From Aricia agestis (lineage: Eukaryota > Arthropoda > Insecta > Lepidoptera > Lycaenidae), in NCBI RefSeq assembly GCF_905147365.1, contig NC_056428.1:27496001-27560000 (forward strand): a stretch of DNA of 64,000 nt, in the 5' to 3' direction. A model generated the notes under the pieces. It worked only from the letters and a program-made list of their open reading frames with translations. It did no database searches and was not told the DNA's origin. Below are positions 51,601 through 63,694 of the stretch, in pieces. How positions within the stretch are numbered: position 1 is the first letter of the stretch; every line of letters begins with the position of its first letter. A program made the translations under genes and the position numbers.

Positions 51601-54600
51601 AATCAATATGAATAAAATATAATACAGAAGACACATTTATTTGAGTGTTGTTTTGTAGTTTCAGTAACTAATACAAAAGTAATAGTAACTGAACCTACAT
51701 TTAGTTGTTTAGCAGATTTAGTACATAGATAATAGCGTTACTTTATCCCAGAAAATCCTCCTTGATTATGTTTTCCGAGCACAAAGTCGCAGAACATTTT
51801 TAATTAGAAATTTTGCACATTTTTTTTGGTTTAAATGCAATATGTGGATCATATAATGTATTTAAACCAAAAAACAAGTTTTATATACCTTTCGCTTCAA
51901 TATTTTTTTATATTTTATTGTGAATAAAATGTAACATTATGTTTGTTGAATTAGTTGTCTAGACTTGATTTTTTCCTATAAGCTCTCCAGTAAACAGCAC
52001 TTAAACTTTCAAGATGGCTTAATAAGAGCACTTTCTAACTTAATTTATTACTCTTATAAAATATGTTACTTTGATAAAAAACAACTCTTAAGGGGTATCA
52101 ACATCTAGGGCTGGTATAAATAGTCAGTACTTAAGATGCGACCCGGTCTCAAGACGCGGTTCGGCTCTGTGATTGGTCCAAATTTTGACAGCCAACTAAT
52201 CACAGAGCCTGAACTCCTGAAATTTATACTGTCCTAAGAGTAGGATAGGTTTAGAACATATTATTGTGTACCAGGTTTAGACTTTAAATATTTTACGATC
52301 GAAATATTTTTAGCGTTCCATACCCAAAGGGTAAAAACGAGACCCTATTACTAAGACTTTGTTGTCTGTCCGTCTGTATGTCTCCAGGCTGTAACTCAAG
52401 AACGGTAATAGCTAGAGGATTGGAGGATTTTCACAGATTGTGTATATCTGCTATAGCGGCTCTCATACAACAAATGTGATGTTTTTGGTCTTTTTTGCTC
52501 TATATCAATAATAACAACAGTTAGGTATTTGAATTTTTCACACTATCCTTAGTTTTATGTGACCTTTAATATTTAATAATAATATTAAATAAAAATTAGA
52601 GGGCCACCCATACAAAAACACAAATTTAGGCCTAATTTTGCTCTATAATGGTACGGAACCCTTCGTGCGCGAGTCCGACTCGCACTTGGCCGATTATTAC
52701 TTATAAATTACAAAAAAACAATGTCTTATGGCTGCACACACATTTAACCCATCAAGCCCCATAAACTCACCGGTGAGCGAGACACAATAGGGTAACAACA
52801 GAATATTTCCAAGAATCCAGGATTGAAGGCTTAATGATGATTAAAATTCAATTTAATGAAGAGTTTGACAGATATAATGTATCTAAGGGCTTATGTCAAA
52901 ATTTTCATTTAATCACAGCTATGTAATTAATATTCATCTATTTAGTGCGGCATACTAAAGTTATAGAAACTATTTAGTGCAGAAAGGATGTATTGTATTG
53001 TGGTTTGTATTGTTCCCACAAATCTGCCAGCAGTAAGTAGAGTGCTGTTGGGTTTTAGTAGGTAAGATCATGGAGTCATTTAAAACTCATAGAATAATGA
53101 AGATGTTACTGAAAGTTAAAAAAATATATAATATTTTTTAACTATAAATGAGGTAACAATGAGGAATCTTAGGTGGCATACAACTTAAAAAAATCTTTGT
53201 TTAATGTGCATTCACACAACTGCTTGGTTAGTTGGTAACTTTATCCAAAACAGTTTTTAGCAAAATATGGGACCACCCATAAAGTACGTCACACTATTTT
53301 CATGATTTTTAGACCCCACGTGACTAGGAGAGGACTCCTTGTCACAGGTGGTCACATTAGTGAGACCCCCTCTCCCTAGTGTAACGTCACAAATTTGCAA
53401 TTTTACGTCTAAAATTTATAACCACCTCCATATTTAAAATTTGACATTTCAATTTATTGAAAAGTGAATGTTTTGTTAAAATGTGATGTGACATCACACT
53501 TAGGACCACTCCTCCTCTCCCCTTTAGGTGTGACATACTTTATGGATGTCCCCTAACTCTGAAGCCAAGGCAAAAAGATACATATTTAGATAAAGATACT
53601 ATACTATTTTTTTTTCCTTATAAAGAGTTGAAGTAGAGAAGTTGTAACTTGAACAAACCTTGTAAGGTTTTATTTCAAATATTTTTTCCGGCCCTAAAGC
53701 ATCCATTTATGCAACAAATGGCAATTATTTTACTGTTAGTTATTGTGTTCTTCCACTCACGTTTTCAATTATAAGGTCCTTACATAATTATGAAATTGGC
53801 GTTTTGTATGGGAGGAATTAAAAGTCGATTTTTAGGGTTCCGTAGCCAAATGGCAAAAAACGGAACCCTTATAGATTCGTCATGTCTGTCTGTCTGTCCA
53901 TCCGTATGTCACAGCCACTTTTCTCCGAAACTATAAGAGCTATACTATTGAAACTTGGTAAGTAGATGTAGTCTGTGAACCGCATTAAGATTTTGAAATA
54001 AAAATGGAAAATTTTTTAAAAATTTTAGGGGTCCCCATAGGTACAACTGTAACAATTTTTTTTTTCATCTAAGCTATGCGTGTGGGGTATCTATGGATAG
54101 GTCTTAAAAAAATATATTGAGGTTTCTAATATCATTTTTTCTAACCTGAATAGTTGGCGAGAGAGACTTCCAAAGTAGTAAAATGTGTATCCCTCCCTCT
54201 AATTTCTAAAGTAGGGGCATGATAAGTCTATATGATAGTCTTAGCGATAAGTTGAGAATGGCGAAATATAGAGATAAGGGTCATAAAAATACGTGCGATA
54301 GCTCATTAGATTCGGGAAGACGTCTAGAAAAATGTATCGGAAGCGTGTATTAGCACACAAAAAACTGCAAAAGTTATAAGCAAATTAGGTTGCCAAAAAA
54401 AGGTATTACGTTTTTTGTTAAAAACTCCGAAACTATTAACATTTAAGAAGTTTAAAAAATATATTCTTAAAGAAGAGGAAATTTCCATAAGAAAACTCCC
54501 AACTCCCGGAATTCTATCTCTATTATTTATAATTCAAATTTGACGCTGAAAGTAAGCCTCCGCGCGGCATTTTTAGATAGCGCGCGCGGCTTCAAAACCG

Positions 54601-57600
54601 AGCACGTCACACTGATTATTTTTTTAAAGGTATTAAATATTAATTTAAAAATTTCAAAAACTAATGGTGTATTCCGAACACTTCAAAGAATTTGCTCCCG
54701 TTGGAAATTTAACTTCAAGTAAATTTTTCAACAACTTGGACAAATGTTAACTAACGAAATTTTTTCGAACTTCCGTCCTCATTGTACTTTAAATAAAATC
54801 TTAAATAATTTTCGTAAAAAATTTTCACTTCGTGGAGCCCTTGATATAAACATACTTAACAAGATCAGGCCATAAAAGTTAAAAAAAAATTTAATACTTT
54901 GTTTATAATAATTTTTTAACTTGAACAAAAATCTAGAAATCCAAGTAATATTGTCAAAAAAAAAATGTTTCATTTATTATCACGTAATTGTTTTCATATC
55001 AATGAAGGACATGTATTAACTAAAAAAAAATTTTTTCCGCCATTTGCTAATAAAAAATTTTTAAACCAATGGACTATTTCGATGCTTTTAAAATTTTTTT
55101 TTTCTTACCTTTATTCTCTTGAAAATATTATGATTTTTAGAAAATTTTTTTTTCTTAATAATATTTTATTGTTTATAATCGTTTTTTTAATATTTCAATT
55201 GTTTAAATTATTAGTTTAGAAAAAATTTTCCTCTTAAAAATCATGATTGATCGTCCTCAATATGGTTACAAAAACAAAAATTTTTAATCAACAATTTCAC
55301 TGTTTATTAACTTAACAATTTGTTATAAAAAAAAATCTGAACTTTTTTATATTCTTTTTCTGAAATTTTCTAATTTCAGATTTTTTTCTATTACCAATAT
55401 AATCCCGGGATCATCCCGGGATTCGTTGTAGATAATCCCGAAATCCTAGGATTAGAAAAATCGCCCGGGATAGAATCCCCTACTCACAAGTAACTTTTCT
55501 GAGTCAATTTTCGCTTAGGGCAGGATTTAGCTGATTCTCCAGGGGACAGCCATTGCGACGAACGCTTCCGATTATTATCCTAAAGGATCCATTTTGCATC
55601 ACAAGTAATGATCCGATTTAAAATCCCTTCATTATTGTGTCGGTTGAGCGACGCAGCGCAGCAGTCGACGCGTGTTTTCTGGTTTGCTTCACTCATTTCA
55701 TGGGGTACCCACTTTTCGAGTTTTTTTATCTTCCCAATTTGCTTCAAGTGGATTAAAGTTTTATCACTTACACCGAAGCCTGCTGCTAACTCTGAAGTGG
55801 CCTGAACAACAAAACGCCACTTTTATAATATGTAAGGACCTAACATAAAGACCAAGTACATAGTTACAAACAAACACTAACATTCAAAAACTTTTAACTA
55901 ATAATTTTGAATTTGTCCTTACAATATTGTAATAATATAATTTATTACTACAGTTCTTGCAATCCACGAGCTCATGTAGCCTTTATTTGTAGTTGTAATT
56001 GTAAACATACATTTTCGTGAGCGAGCGAGCCATGTACCTACTCGTGTATAGACATGGTCACTTACACAATTACTAAGGGCGCCGCGCGCTCGTATATTGC
56101 AAGAACAATAACATTTTTTTTGCCTGCGGTATATTCTTGGCGTAGAAAAATCTTCGTTTATGCAGATCATTACATAAACATATTATATTCTGTCTTTTAT
56201 GTATATTTACTATTAATATTCGTATATTTCGCAGGTTCGAACATGGGACAAAATTCAAGCAATCATAAAGTCTGAAGAGGGTCTAGGCATCGAGTATGAC
56301 GAAAATGTTATTTGTGACGTTTGCCGGTCCCCAGATTCCGAAGACGGGAATGAAATGGTCTTTTGTGATTCATGTAATATTTGTGTGCACCAAGCCTGCT
56401 ATGGAATAACTGTCATTCCAGATGGTAAGTGATGATTGAATGATTTATATGTGATCTCGATAAATTTAACTTTTTTTTATTTATAATATTTTTTTCTCGT
56501 TCAGTATGTAATATGTACAATTAATTCAACATTTTAGGTCAATGGCTATGTCGACCCTGCGGAGCTGGCGTAAGGCCTACTTGCGTGTTGTGTCCCAACC
56601 TCGGAGGAGCTATGAAGTGCACTCCCTCAGGACACAAATGGGCACATGTCAGTTGTGTCTTATGGATACCTGAGGTATCGATTGGTTGTGCAGAAAAGAT
56701 GGAACCCATTACAAAAATAACTTCAATACCTCCTTCACGTTGGTCTCTAGTGTGCATACTTTGTCGTGAACGTAAAGGTGCATGTATACAGTGTTCAGTA
56801 AAGACTTGCAAAACTGCATATCACGTAACATGTGCATTTAAACATGGACTAGAAATGCGTGCAATAATTGAAGATGAAAATGCTGATGATGGTGTTAAAC
56901 TGCGTTCATATTGTCAAAAACATAGTGTCAATTCCAAGAAAGAAAAAAGTGCTGGATCTGGATCTGAAGAAGAAGAAGTTAAGAGAAAACGTCGTAAAGA
57001 TATGACGTCGGAAGAAAAGTCCCAAGCTCGTGCAGCACGGCTTTCTGAAATTGAAGCAGAATTTGATCGACATGTTAGTGTTAAAGATATAAGTACTCAC
57101 TTACTAGACGTTGACCAAGAAGCTATCAATTACATTTATAATTATTGGAAGTTAAAGAGGCGTGCTGGTCACAATCGTCCTTTACTACCACCTAAATCAG
57201 ATGATAATGAGCTTCTGACTCATAGACAAGAGCAGGCTGATCTTGACAAAATGAAGATGTTTGTACAGTTAAGGCAAGATCTTGAAAGAGTTCGTAACCT
57301 ATGTTACATGGTGAGTAGAAGAGAGAAATTATCTCGTTCTTTCTTCCGTATGAGAGAGCAGACATTTCATAAACAAGTTGCAGTACTTTCTTGTGATACA
57401 ACTATATCTGGCCTGGATCTAGATGCAATCATTGAAGCCAATCATGGGCCTTCAATATACGACAGACTTTATTCCCATCCAGATGCCCCTGACCATAAAA
57501 ATGACTTTGATGACTTATTAGCTCGAATAGCGCCCCAAGAATCCAGTGACGAGAAAAAGAAAGATCGAAATGGTCTTGTACGTGGCTGTAGATCAGCAAA

Positions 57601-60600
57601 TCCATATAAAAAGCATTATGTGAATGGTTCACGAAGGAGTGGTAGCATGTACAGTGGACTTTCAAGTGAAGAAAGTGGTGCCGATATAAGTCGCAATTCG
57701 AAATATCGCGGGCGAACTATCGGCTCTAGCACTGATGATGATGTTAAGAAAACCTCAACATCTCCAAAGAAGAAAGTTTCTCCAAAAAGTAGAGCTAAAA
57801 AGTCTCCTACTAAGATTGATAGGAAGAAGAAGAAAGTTCCTCAATCTAAAGCACTTGTTGAAAGTAGTAGTGAGGAAGAAGCTTTTAAGCAAAGAACAAA
57901 GAAAGATCGTACACGTAGTAAAACACTGCAGCAAATGGAAAAGGAAATGGCTGCAGGTAAGACTGGCCAGTCTGGAACTGACAGTGATGATTTGATTCCA
58001 ATGAGATCCACAAGAAATAATAAATTCACGGTTGATATTTACTCTGACAGCAGTGAAACTTCTGATAAAGTTGAGAATGATAAAACTAAATTGGATAGAA
58101 CTAAGACTGAGAAATCAAAAATAGAAAAATCCCCCCATGAGAATGATTCACAACAGTCATTGCCAAGAACAAAAGCAGCAATGAAAGAATTTATACCTAC
58201 ACAGCCCGAAAAGAAAACACCTGTTATAGAAGAAAAACCTGCTCCAAAGAAAAGGGGAAGGAAACCTTCGAATAAAGAGAAAAAGCCACCCCCTAACAAA
58301 CCAAAAGAAATAGATGAAGTGGCTAAAAATAAAGAAAACATTAAATTTTCTAAGAAAAAAGATCCAACAGATTTAATTGTTCCTCAAAGGCAAGCTGCTA
58401 AGAAAGCGTCGGAAAATATGAGATCTACAACTACAACTAAAAAGGACGAACCAGAAAAACAAGTGAGTAGTGATGATGCCAAAAATAAGCCTAAAATAAA
58501 GGGTAAAGGAAAGGAGATAAAAGAAAGTCCTGAAAAGAAGAAGAAAATTTCAAAGGATGTTGAAAAAGAACCAATCGCATATGTGCCGCAAAGACAAGCA
58601 GCGAAAAAGGCGGCCGCCCATATTAAAAGTGGATTAGGTTCTAAAATTCCTGTTGGTGAATCCACGGACGCAGATAAAAAGAAAGAAATCGAAAAGCCTG
58701 ATACATTAAAGACATCTCCGAAAAAAGAGGACATTAAAAGAAAGTCACCACAAAAGGAATCTTCCAGTTCATCATCTAATACAAGTAGCAGTAGCTATTC
58801 ATCATCGTCAAGTTCTGAAGATGAACAAGAGAAACCTAGTATGAAACCAACAGCTAAAGCTCGTGAGATAAAACCAGCTCAAAGGCCTCCATCCATGTTT
58901 TCTCCACCTGGCTCTAGACCTACAGTGGACTTGCCCTTTCTTGACAAGGTGTCAAGACCATTGTCTTCAACTAGTGCCTCAAGTGATTCTGACAGTTCAA
59001 AAGGATCTAGATCCGGATCTGGAAGTCCTTCTCCAAAGCGTCCCCGTAGACGCCGAAAGGGCAAAAGCCTCTCAACTGATGCTTCCCCACGCAAGGCCCC
59101 AGACAAGAAGCTTAAAACTTCCGAACGGGCGCCCGAGCCTGGGGTATCATCATCGTCTATTGAAGGAGAGGAATCAACCCGATCCAACGATACGCGTGCT
59201 ACCACACGTGCTCGGACCAGAAGCACTACTTCAAGCGGAAATATGCTTAATAAGTCTGATACCCGACAGAGAAAACCGTCTAAAGACGAGTCCGCAAGCA
59301 CCACTTCACAAATTAAGACCACTAAAGAGAGCAGCAAGTCCGCTGAATTTACAGTTGCGAAACGGAAAGCGGACGAGGAGGTAAATAATGAACCAAAGAA
59401 GGAAGTTATAGATTTAGAAACAACCAAAATTGAGGAAAAGTCCAATACAAAATCCTTAACAAGTAAAGGACGCAGTAAGTCCATCGAGGACAAAGAAAAG
59501 ACAAGGGGTAAGGATATAGAAAACAATTCAACTACAAAGACTAGTCCGAGAAAGAGTACTGAAACAAAACAGAAAGTACTTTCTAACAGAAGAATGAGTA
59601 CTAGGGAGACAGCTGAAAAGAAAACATTGTCTTCCCCGAAAGATGCCCGTGTCCCCTCATCTGCACCCGTGCCTATAAAAGAAAGACGTCAAAGTAGACG
59701 AGATTCCCAAATAGTTGAGACCAAAATTTTATCACCAACTGTCAAAGTCGCTTCTACAGCTGATAAGGATTTTACTGCTCCTGTAGATATTCTAGATGAT
59801 AGGATACAGCCTGGAATTACTGAAGATTTTAATGACACTGACAAAAACTGGCTAGCTAAAGCTTCCAGTCCTAAACTTCAACCACCTCCTGTTGAAAAAC
59901 CTGGAGATCACGAAAAGTATATGACAGAAGATAAATGTCTGGATTCGGATTTCGCTGATAAGAGTAGTTTGAAAATGATTGCAAAAATTCAAGCTAATCT
60001 CAATGAAAATACCATGATTAAGTCACCTAAAACACCTATGGATGCTAGAACTATGGATCCAATGGATGTGGACAGTTCAATTGCCCGAAACATAAGAAAA
60101 CGTTCCATAATTGATCCTGACAAGAAATTCATAACTCAGGACGCTAGTAATGTTCAAGCTGTTGAGATTTCTAAAAGCGCTAAAATTCCATCAACTGTTA
60201 ATCCATTTCAAAACCGACCTATGTTTTCACCACAATCAAAAGATAACGAATTGTTTGAATTTGATATGTTGTCAGTTGAGGATAGTTTTAACCACGATGA
60301 AATTTTGAAACCGTTCGCGCCTTATCCCGAACTCTTATTTAAAGAAGATTCTAAGGAACAAGGCGTTCAAGAAACCTTTAATCTTGTGGACAGATTGAGA
60401 GTCCAATTAATTAATAAGAAAGCTCCAGCTGACATTCCAGCTACTGATGAAATAAACATTCATGCTGATAAAACATCTTTAGATAATGAAAGGATTGGTC
60501 CTCAGAGCGACCATGATCTGGAAGACAAAAAGAATTTTGAACCAGAGCCAATAAAAGATACTCAAATGCTACCTAAACAAGACGATACTGTAAGATCTAT

Positions 60601-63600
60601 AAACGAGTCTACTAACTTGATGCAACATGACACTGCAGTTGAAGCTAAAGAAAAAATGAAACTATCACAGGATCAGAGTGGTAAATGGGTCGAAATATCT
60701 GGTCAACCAACTGCACATGAATCGCATATTGAAAATATTAATGAGGACAAGTATGATACAGTATCATATACTGAAGATGTAAAAGAACCCAAAACGGTGC
60801 TCTCTATGAATTCGGTATCAGAAATCGGAGACTCTATTTCATTATCTAAACAAAGTGACGATTCTCAATCTTTATCAGTCGTTGATAATTCTATTATAAG
60901 CAATGAACAAGATCTTACTCAAGACAACCAAACCTATGACAATAACAATTCAGTAATCCATTCAGACTGTGCAACAATATCATCTCCTTACGTAAGCAGC
61001 GACTCTAAATGGAGGGAAAGTAAAATAACGACTCGCCGTTCATCAGCTTCTAGTACAAATTCAGATGTATCTCTATGTTCACAAAAAACAGAAACCAAGT
61101 CTCATATCGAGACAGAGACACGTCGAGGGCCAATATTGCCAGAAATCGACCCCTATCCACCGATGCCTGCGTATTCATGTCGCGTGGAACCACCAATGTC
61201 CTTGAACCAATACACAAGCTGTCCTCCGGACGCATCTCCATTCTTGAATCCAATAAGCTCATTGCCCTTTTTTGCACCCGGTGCTTGTGCGTCATCTCAG
61301 TTGCCATTACCATCTCCAGGTCCAAGTATTTATGGCACTGGCCTACCTTTTACTACCCCTCTTATGCAGCCACTGCCTAAACCATCTTTTCCATTATGTG
61401 CTGCAGCTTTTACGTCTTCGTCCCAAAACATTGCTCTAACTACGGCTATGATAGCTTCGCCGACTCCGAAAATGATGGATTCGCCAAGGGATGATATTGA
61501 TGTTACTGGAAGCGATAAGATGTCAATTCATGTGGTATCAAGTCCCAGCATCGATTCTTTCAATGATTCGAGTAATACAAGAGCTCCAACAAAAATGTCA
61601 AGTGATAGTAGCGAGGGTGTAATGATAATTCAATCACAAGATTCGAAATCACCTGCCAAAATTTCAAAACCAGTTACTAAGTTCCCAGGAAAATCGCCTG
61701 GTAAAAGTCCTGGCATTTCACCAAAACAGTCTGAACCTCCAAAAGGTACCAAGCGGTCAAATAATAGAAGTAATAGAAGTCAAAGAGGCCGTGGTCGGTC
61801 TAAGAGCAGAGGACAAGCAATGCACAACTATTCTAATGTCGATTATATGGGTAATTCAATTGCAAGTAAATTAGTAGGAACAGTTTATGACTTTGATGAA
61901 GAAATAGCTAATGATGGTGTTGGCATTAAAGCTCTCAGAGAAAGACGGAAATCTGTTGATATCAAAGACGACCGAAAATCAGAAAATTCATATAAGGATT
62001 CATCACAATCGCCACGTACCACAAGTCCTCTACCTGTTAACAAGCGATCAACAGCTGAACTAAAGCAAGAGAAATCAAATAGTCCCGAGAACTTGGACTC
62101 GTCGGAGCCTACACCAAATAAGAATAATTCTGGTGCTGGGCTTCAGCCAGTATTACCAGGGCCAGTTGATATGAGAACTTACAATCCTTTCGATAACCCT
62201 GCCCCAGTTACAAATGACGCATACAATAGCCACTTACTAGCTTTCGCTAGTGGAACCGCTGATCAACAACTTATAGACATAGATGAAGATGCAGAAAAAC
62301 AACTGCATAGTGCCCTTATGGCTAGCAACCCAAGACCGGGCTCTCCGACGGCCCACGGAAAACAAGAAACTATCGAGCCCGCTAAAGAGATATTTACACC
62401 GCAACTACCTAAAGTTTCTTTGAGTGATTCCCGTAATCAGTTGAAGGTGAAGATAAAAGGCCCATTTTTGGATGCAAATTACTCAACGAGCTCCGTTCAA
62501 CCTGTGGTCCCGCAGCCGCCGGCACCTATTCATGAGCCGTCTACGAATATATTAAATGCCTCATGCAGCTCCGCCAATACTATGATGTCTGGGTCGACCA
62601 ATTTGCGGCGTATGCGTAAAAAAGAGTTGCTACGTCAATATTGGACTCAAGATATGAATATGGACGACCCAGGTAACACCTCAACCGTAGGAAGTATACC
62701 GCCGCCCGCCGCACCGCAGCCTCTAGCGCGCGCCGTTATAACTATACCTAAAGCTGTGGCGTCTATGACCAGCATACCAACAAGAGAAGACTATAAAGTT
62801 TGTGACACACCCATTGAAAAGAAAAAGCGGAAGACCACGAGCGGTTTGTCTCGTGAGCTCCGGCACTTGGAAGTCAGAATGAATGATGAAGTAGATCCGG
62901 CCGAAGAACCAAAGTTACCGACTTTCGCCGCCAGCTCGAACCAAGCACACAAACGCCGCGGCCGCGTCAACACAAAACCCAGTCGTTCCAGTGCCACGTC
63001 GCCCGTTGCACCGAAGTTAAAAATAAAGTTCGGTTCGAACGTGTTCCCGTCCGTCAACGAGGACACTACAACGTGCTCAACTAAAAAGTCGCAGTTCCGA
63101 CCCCCTAAGAAACGTCTCCAAACGGTGCCCGCGCCACGTTTCGACGTGATAAAGCGCGAAAGTATGAAGTTCAGGAAAATGGTTATGGCAGACTTCGAGG
63201 ACGAGGAGGAGTCAGGAAATGAGGCCGGCAAGAAGACTAGCAAGCACAAGCCCGACAAGAGCGAAAAGAAGAAAAAGAAAAAAGATAAAAAGACTGAAAA
63301 AGAGAAACTTCAAGTGATAAATAGTGAAAGTGAAAGTGCCACTAGGTTGGTGATTAAGATAAAGCGTACTAAAGACGAGGACGGTAAAGAGGAGTCGGGC
63401 GAGGGTGCGGCCGCAATCGATCCCTTCGATTACGACCCCACCGCGCGCGACCCGCTGGCTATAGACCCTCCCTTTAGCTCCGACAACTCGTCTCTGCGCA
63501 AGGTCCGGACTGATAAAGTGACTCCTATACGTTTAAAACTCGCGCGAAGTGCGCAAGGTTCCGGGTACGTAATGAAGGAGGCCGAGACGGGGAGTGTACC

Positions 63601-63694
63601 AGTGGAAGGGACTTCCGCGGACGTGACCGCCGCCTCCACCCCGTCCGCCTCCGCCGTGCCTCTCGCCGTCAATAAACACTGTGAAGTGAGGTGA
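48488..63694 (+). CDS. rno: Jade-family double-PHD chromatin protein, rhinoceros orthologue
   Basis: Five exons (48488-48663, 50543-50737, 51047-51263, 56235-56424, 56538-63694) total 7935 nt and stay in frame for 2644 residues. The N-terminus matches Jade proteins: FRKDLISAMKLPDSEPL and WERGVQVP in the Enhancer-of-polycomb-like region. A C4HC3 PHD finger (about 223-267, ICDVC to CRPC) and an extended PHD (about 275-388, TCVLCPNLGGAMK to YCQKHS) follow. The remaining 2250 residues are Ser/Lys/Glu-rich and largely disordered, with one AT-hook-like KRGRKP (831-836). Jade/Rhinoceros proteins are nuclear histone-binding factors; mammalian JADEs scaffold HBO1 acetyltransferase complexes, and fly Rno restrains EGFR/Ras signalling in the eye. 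The very long tail distinguishes Rno from mammalian JADE1-3 (about 510-850 residues); fly Rno is about 3200. The symbol rests on that length and the domain order. No bromodomain was seen, which argues against BRPF. Confidence 0.94.
48995..49075 (+). repeat. 28-bp tandem repeat, about three copies
   Basis: GAGGATGATGAGGATTTATA plus AGAATGAC starts at 48995, 49023 and 49051. It is followed by a small stem (AGAATTTTACATG with CATGTAAAATTCT). It lies in the first rno coding intron. Confidence 0.9.
49110..50542 (+). other. rno intron 1 remainder
   Basis: AT-rich with no dispersed repeat that I recognise; it looks like ordinary unique intron sequence. Confidence 0.4.
50543..50737 (+). CDS. rno: rno coding exon 2: Jade/EPL-like N-terminal domain
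   Basis: The acceptor is AACATTTCAG and the donor is GTAAGC. The encoded KDLISAMKLPDSEPL, YWIITDTWKQDWERGVQVP and NPLPPDFQPF match the block shared by all Jade proteins, which contributes to assembling acetyltransferase complexes in mammals. The final TT joins A to give Leu. Confidence 0.95.
51047..51263 (+). CDS. rno: rno coding exon 3: EPL-like region up to the first PHD
   Basis: The acceptor is TTTTCTTAG and the donor is GTAAGT. The peptide PKDKYIHLTRDAHYQADKH, then DLDATDTAWLKLLNAERA and LEKVIEELE, matches the Enhancer-of-polycomb-like segment just before the PHD in Jade and BRPF proteins. It ends in phase 0. Confidence 0.95.
51340..51600 (+). repeat. Fragment of dispersed repeat family D
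   Basis: CAAGTGCGAGTCGTCGAGAT, then GAGATACAGCCAGGAGACGG and a GTAATAGGGTCCTGTTTTCG block. An inverted pair around GGTACTGAACTCTAAAAAAG follows at 51530-51565. Confidence 0.55.
52308..52697 (-). repeat. Dispersed repeat family D, copy 3 (inverse)
   Basis: It starts TAGCGTTCCATACCCAAAGG and ends GTGCGCGAGTCCGACTCGCA plus CTTGGCC, the reverse complement of 25700-26153. Confidence 0.7.
53269..53553. mobile_element. MITE family E, copy 2
   Basis: GGGACCACCCATAAAGTACG at the left and CATACTTTATGGATGTCCCC at the right are inverted. The internal GTGGTCACATTAGTGAGACC matches copy 1 in inverse orientation. Confidence 0.75.
55380..55480. repeat. CCCGGGAT-rich short repeats
   Basis: ATCCCGGGATCATCCCGGGAT is followed by AATCCCGAAATCCTAGGATT and CCCGGGATAGAATCCC. 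These may be the sub-terminal part of another DNA element that interrupted the mariner; the boundaries are unclear. Confidence 0.5.
55495..55805 (-). pseudogene. mariner transposase fragment
   Basis: On the minus strand one frame reads ATSELAAGFGVSDKT, GKIKKLEKWVPHEMSEANQ, NRIITCDAKWIL, an in-frame TAG (55580-55582), then DNNRKRSSQWLSPGE and CPKRKLTQKS. WVPHE(L/M)SE and the first catalytic Asp in (T/C)xD(E/A)KWI are mariner hallmarks. The N-terminal DNA-binding domain and the later catalytic Asp residues are missing. In the family the stop sits where Tyr of ILYDN is expected. Confidence 0.85.
56235..56424 (+). CDS. rno: rno coding exon 4: first PHD finger
   Basis: The acceptor is TATTTCGCAG and the donor is GTAAGT. 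The encoded EEGLGIEYDENVICDVC, EMVFCDSCNICVHQACYG and VIPDG give the C4HC zinc ligands of the canonical Jade PHD; the last Cys pair is in the next exon. The intron before it is 4971 bp and hosts a broken mariner; the one after is 113 bp. Confidence 0.96.
56538..63694 (+). CDS. rno: rno terminal coding exon: extended PHD and long disordered tail
   Basis: The acceptor ACATTTTAG is followed by GT, completing Gly of PDGQWLCRPC. The first 120 codons finish PHD1 and encode the extended PHD (GGAMK, WAHVSCVLWIPE, CSVKTCKTAYHVTCAF, YCQKHS). Then come a predicted helical segment near residues 410-530, Lys/Glu/Ser-rich repeats, a serine run near residue 1010, SPGKSPGKSPG-type tandem motifs near 1975, a short ordered-looking island (SKLVGTVYDFDEE, about 2035) and a basic C-terminus with KKKKKKDKK. 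No intron is needed across 7157 nt. Base composition becomes markedly more GC-rich in the last 1.3 kb. Confidence 0.95.

Larger units (their letters stand above)
53773..55843 (-). mobile_element. Broken mariner element in rno intron 3
   Basis: The left terminus AGGTCCTTACATAATTATGA then AATTGGCGTTTTGT, and the complement of the right terminus, AGGTCCTTACATATTATAAA then AGTGGCGTTTTGT, form about 31-bp inverted repeats of mariner type. Part of a transposase is readable on the minus strand next to the right end. The span (2.07 kb) exceeds a normal 1.3-kb mariner because other repeats (a GGGTTCCGTAGCCAAATGGC block at 53838 and AT-rich DNA to 55480) occupy the middle. Confidence 0.75.

Noticed and set aside
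52105..52245. Possible MITE with GGCTGGTATAAAT ends and a CACAGAGCC stem
   Set aside because: The termini match over too few bases to set limits; only the inner GGCTCTGTGATTGGT stem is convincing.
55608..55805. 65-codon + strand open frame as a small gene
   Set aside because: The opposite strand encodes the mariner transposase motifs, which explains the region.
56585..56587. Start of the long terminal rno frame as an initiator
   Set aside because: The codon is GTG (Val276) within the second zinc-finger module, preceded in frame by the spliced PHD1 sequence.
58879..59526. 215-codon open frame on the minus strand inside the rno exon
   Set aside because: It mirrors Ser/Lys-rich sense codons (giving Leu/Ser/Phe) and lacks splice sites or domains. 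Other minus-strand frames across 57-63.7 kb are shadows too.
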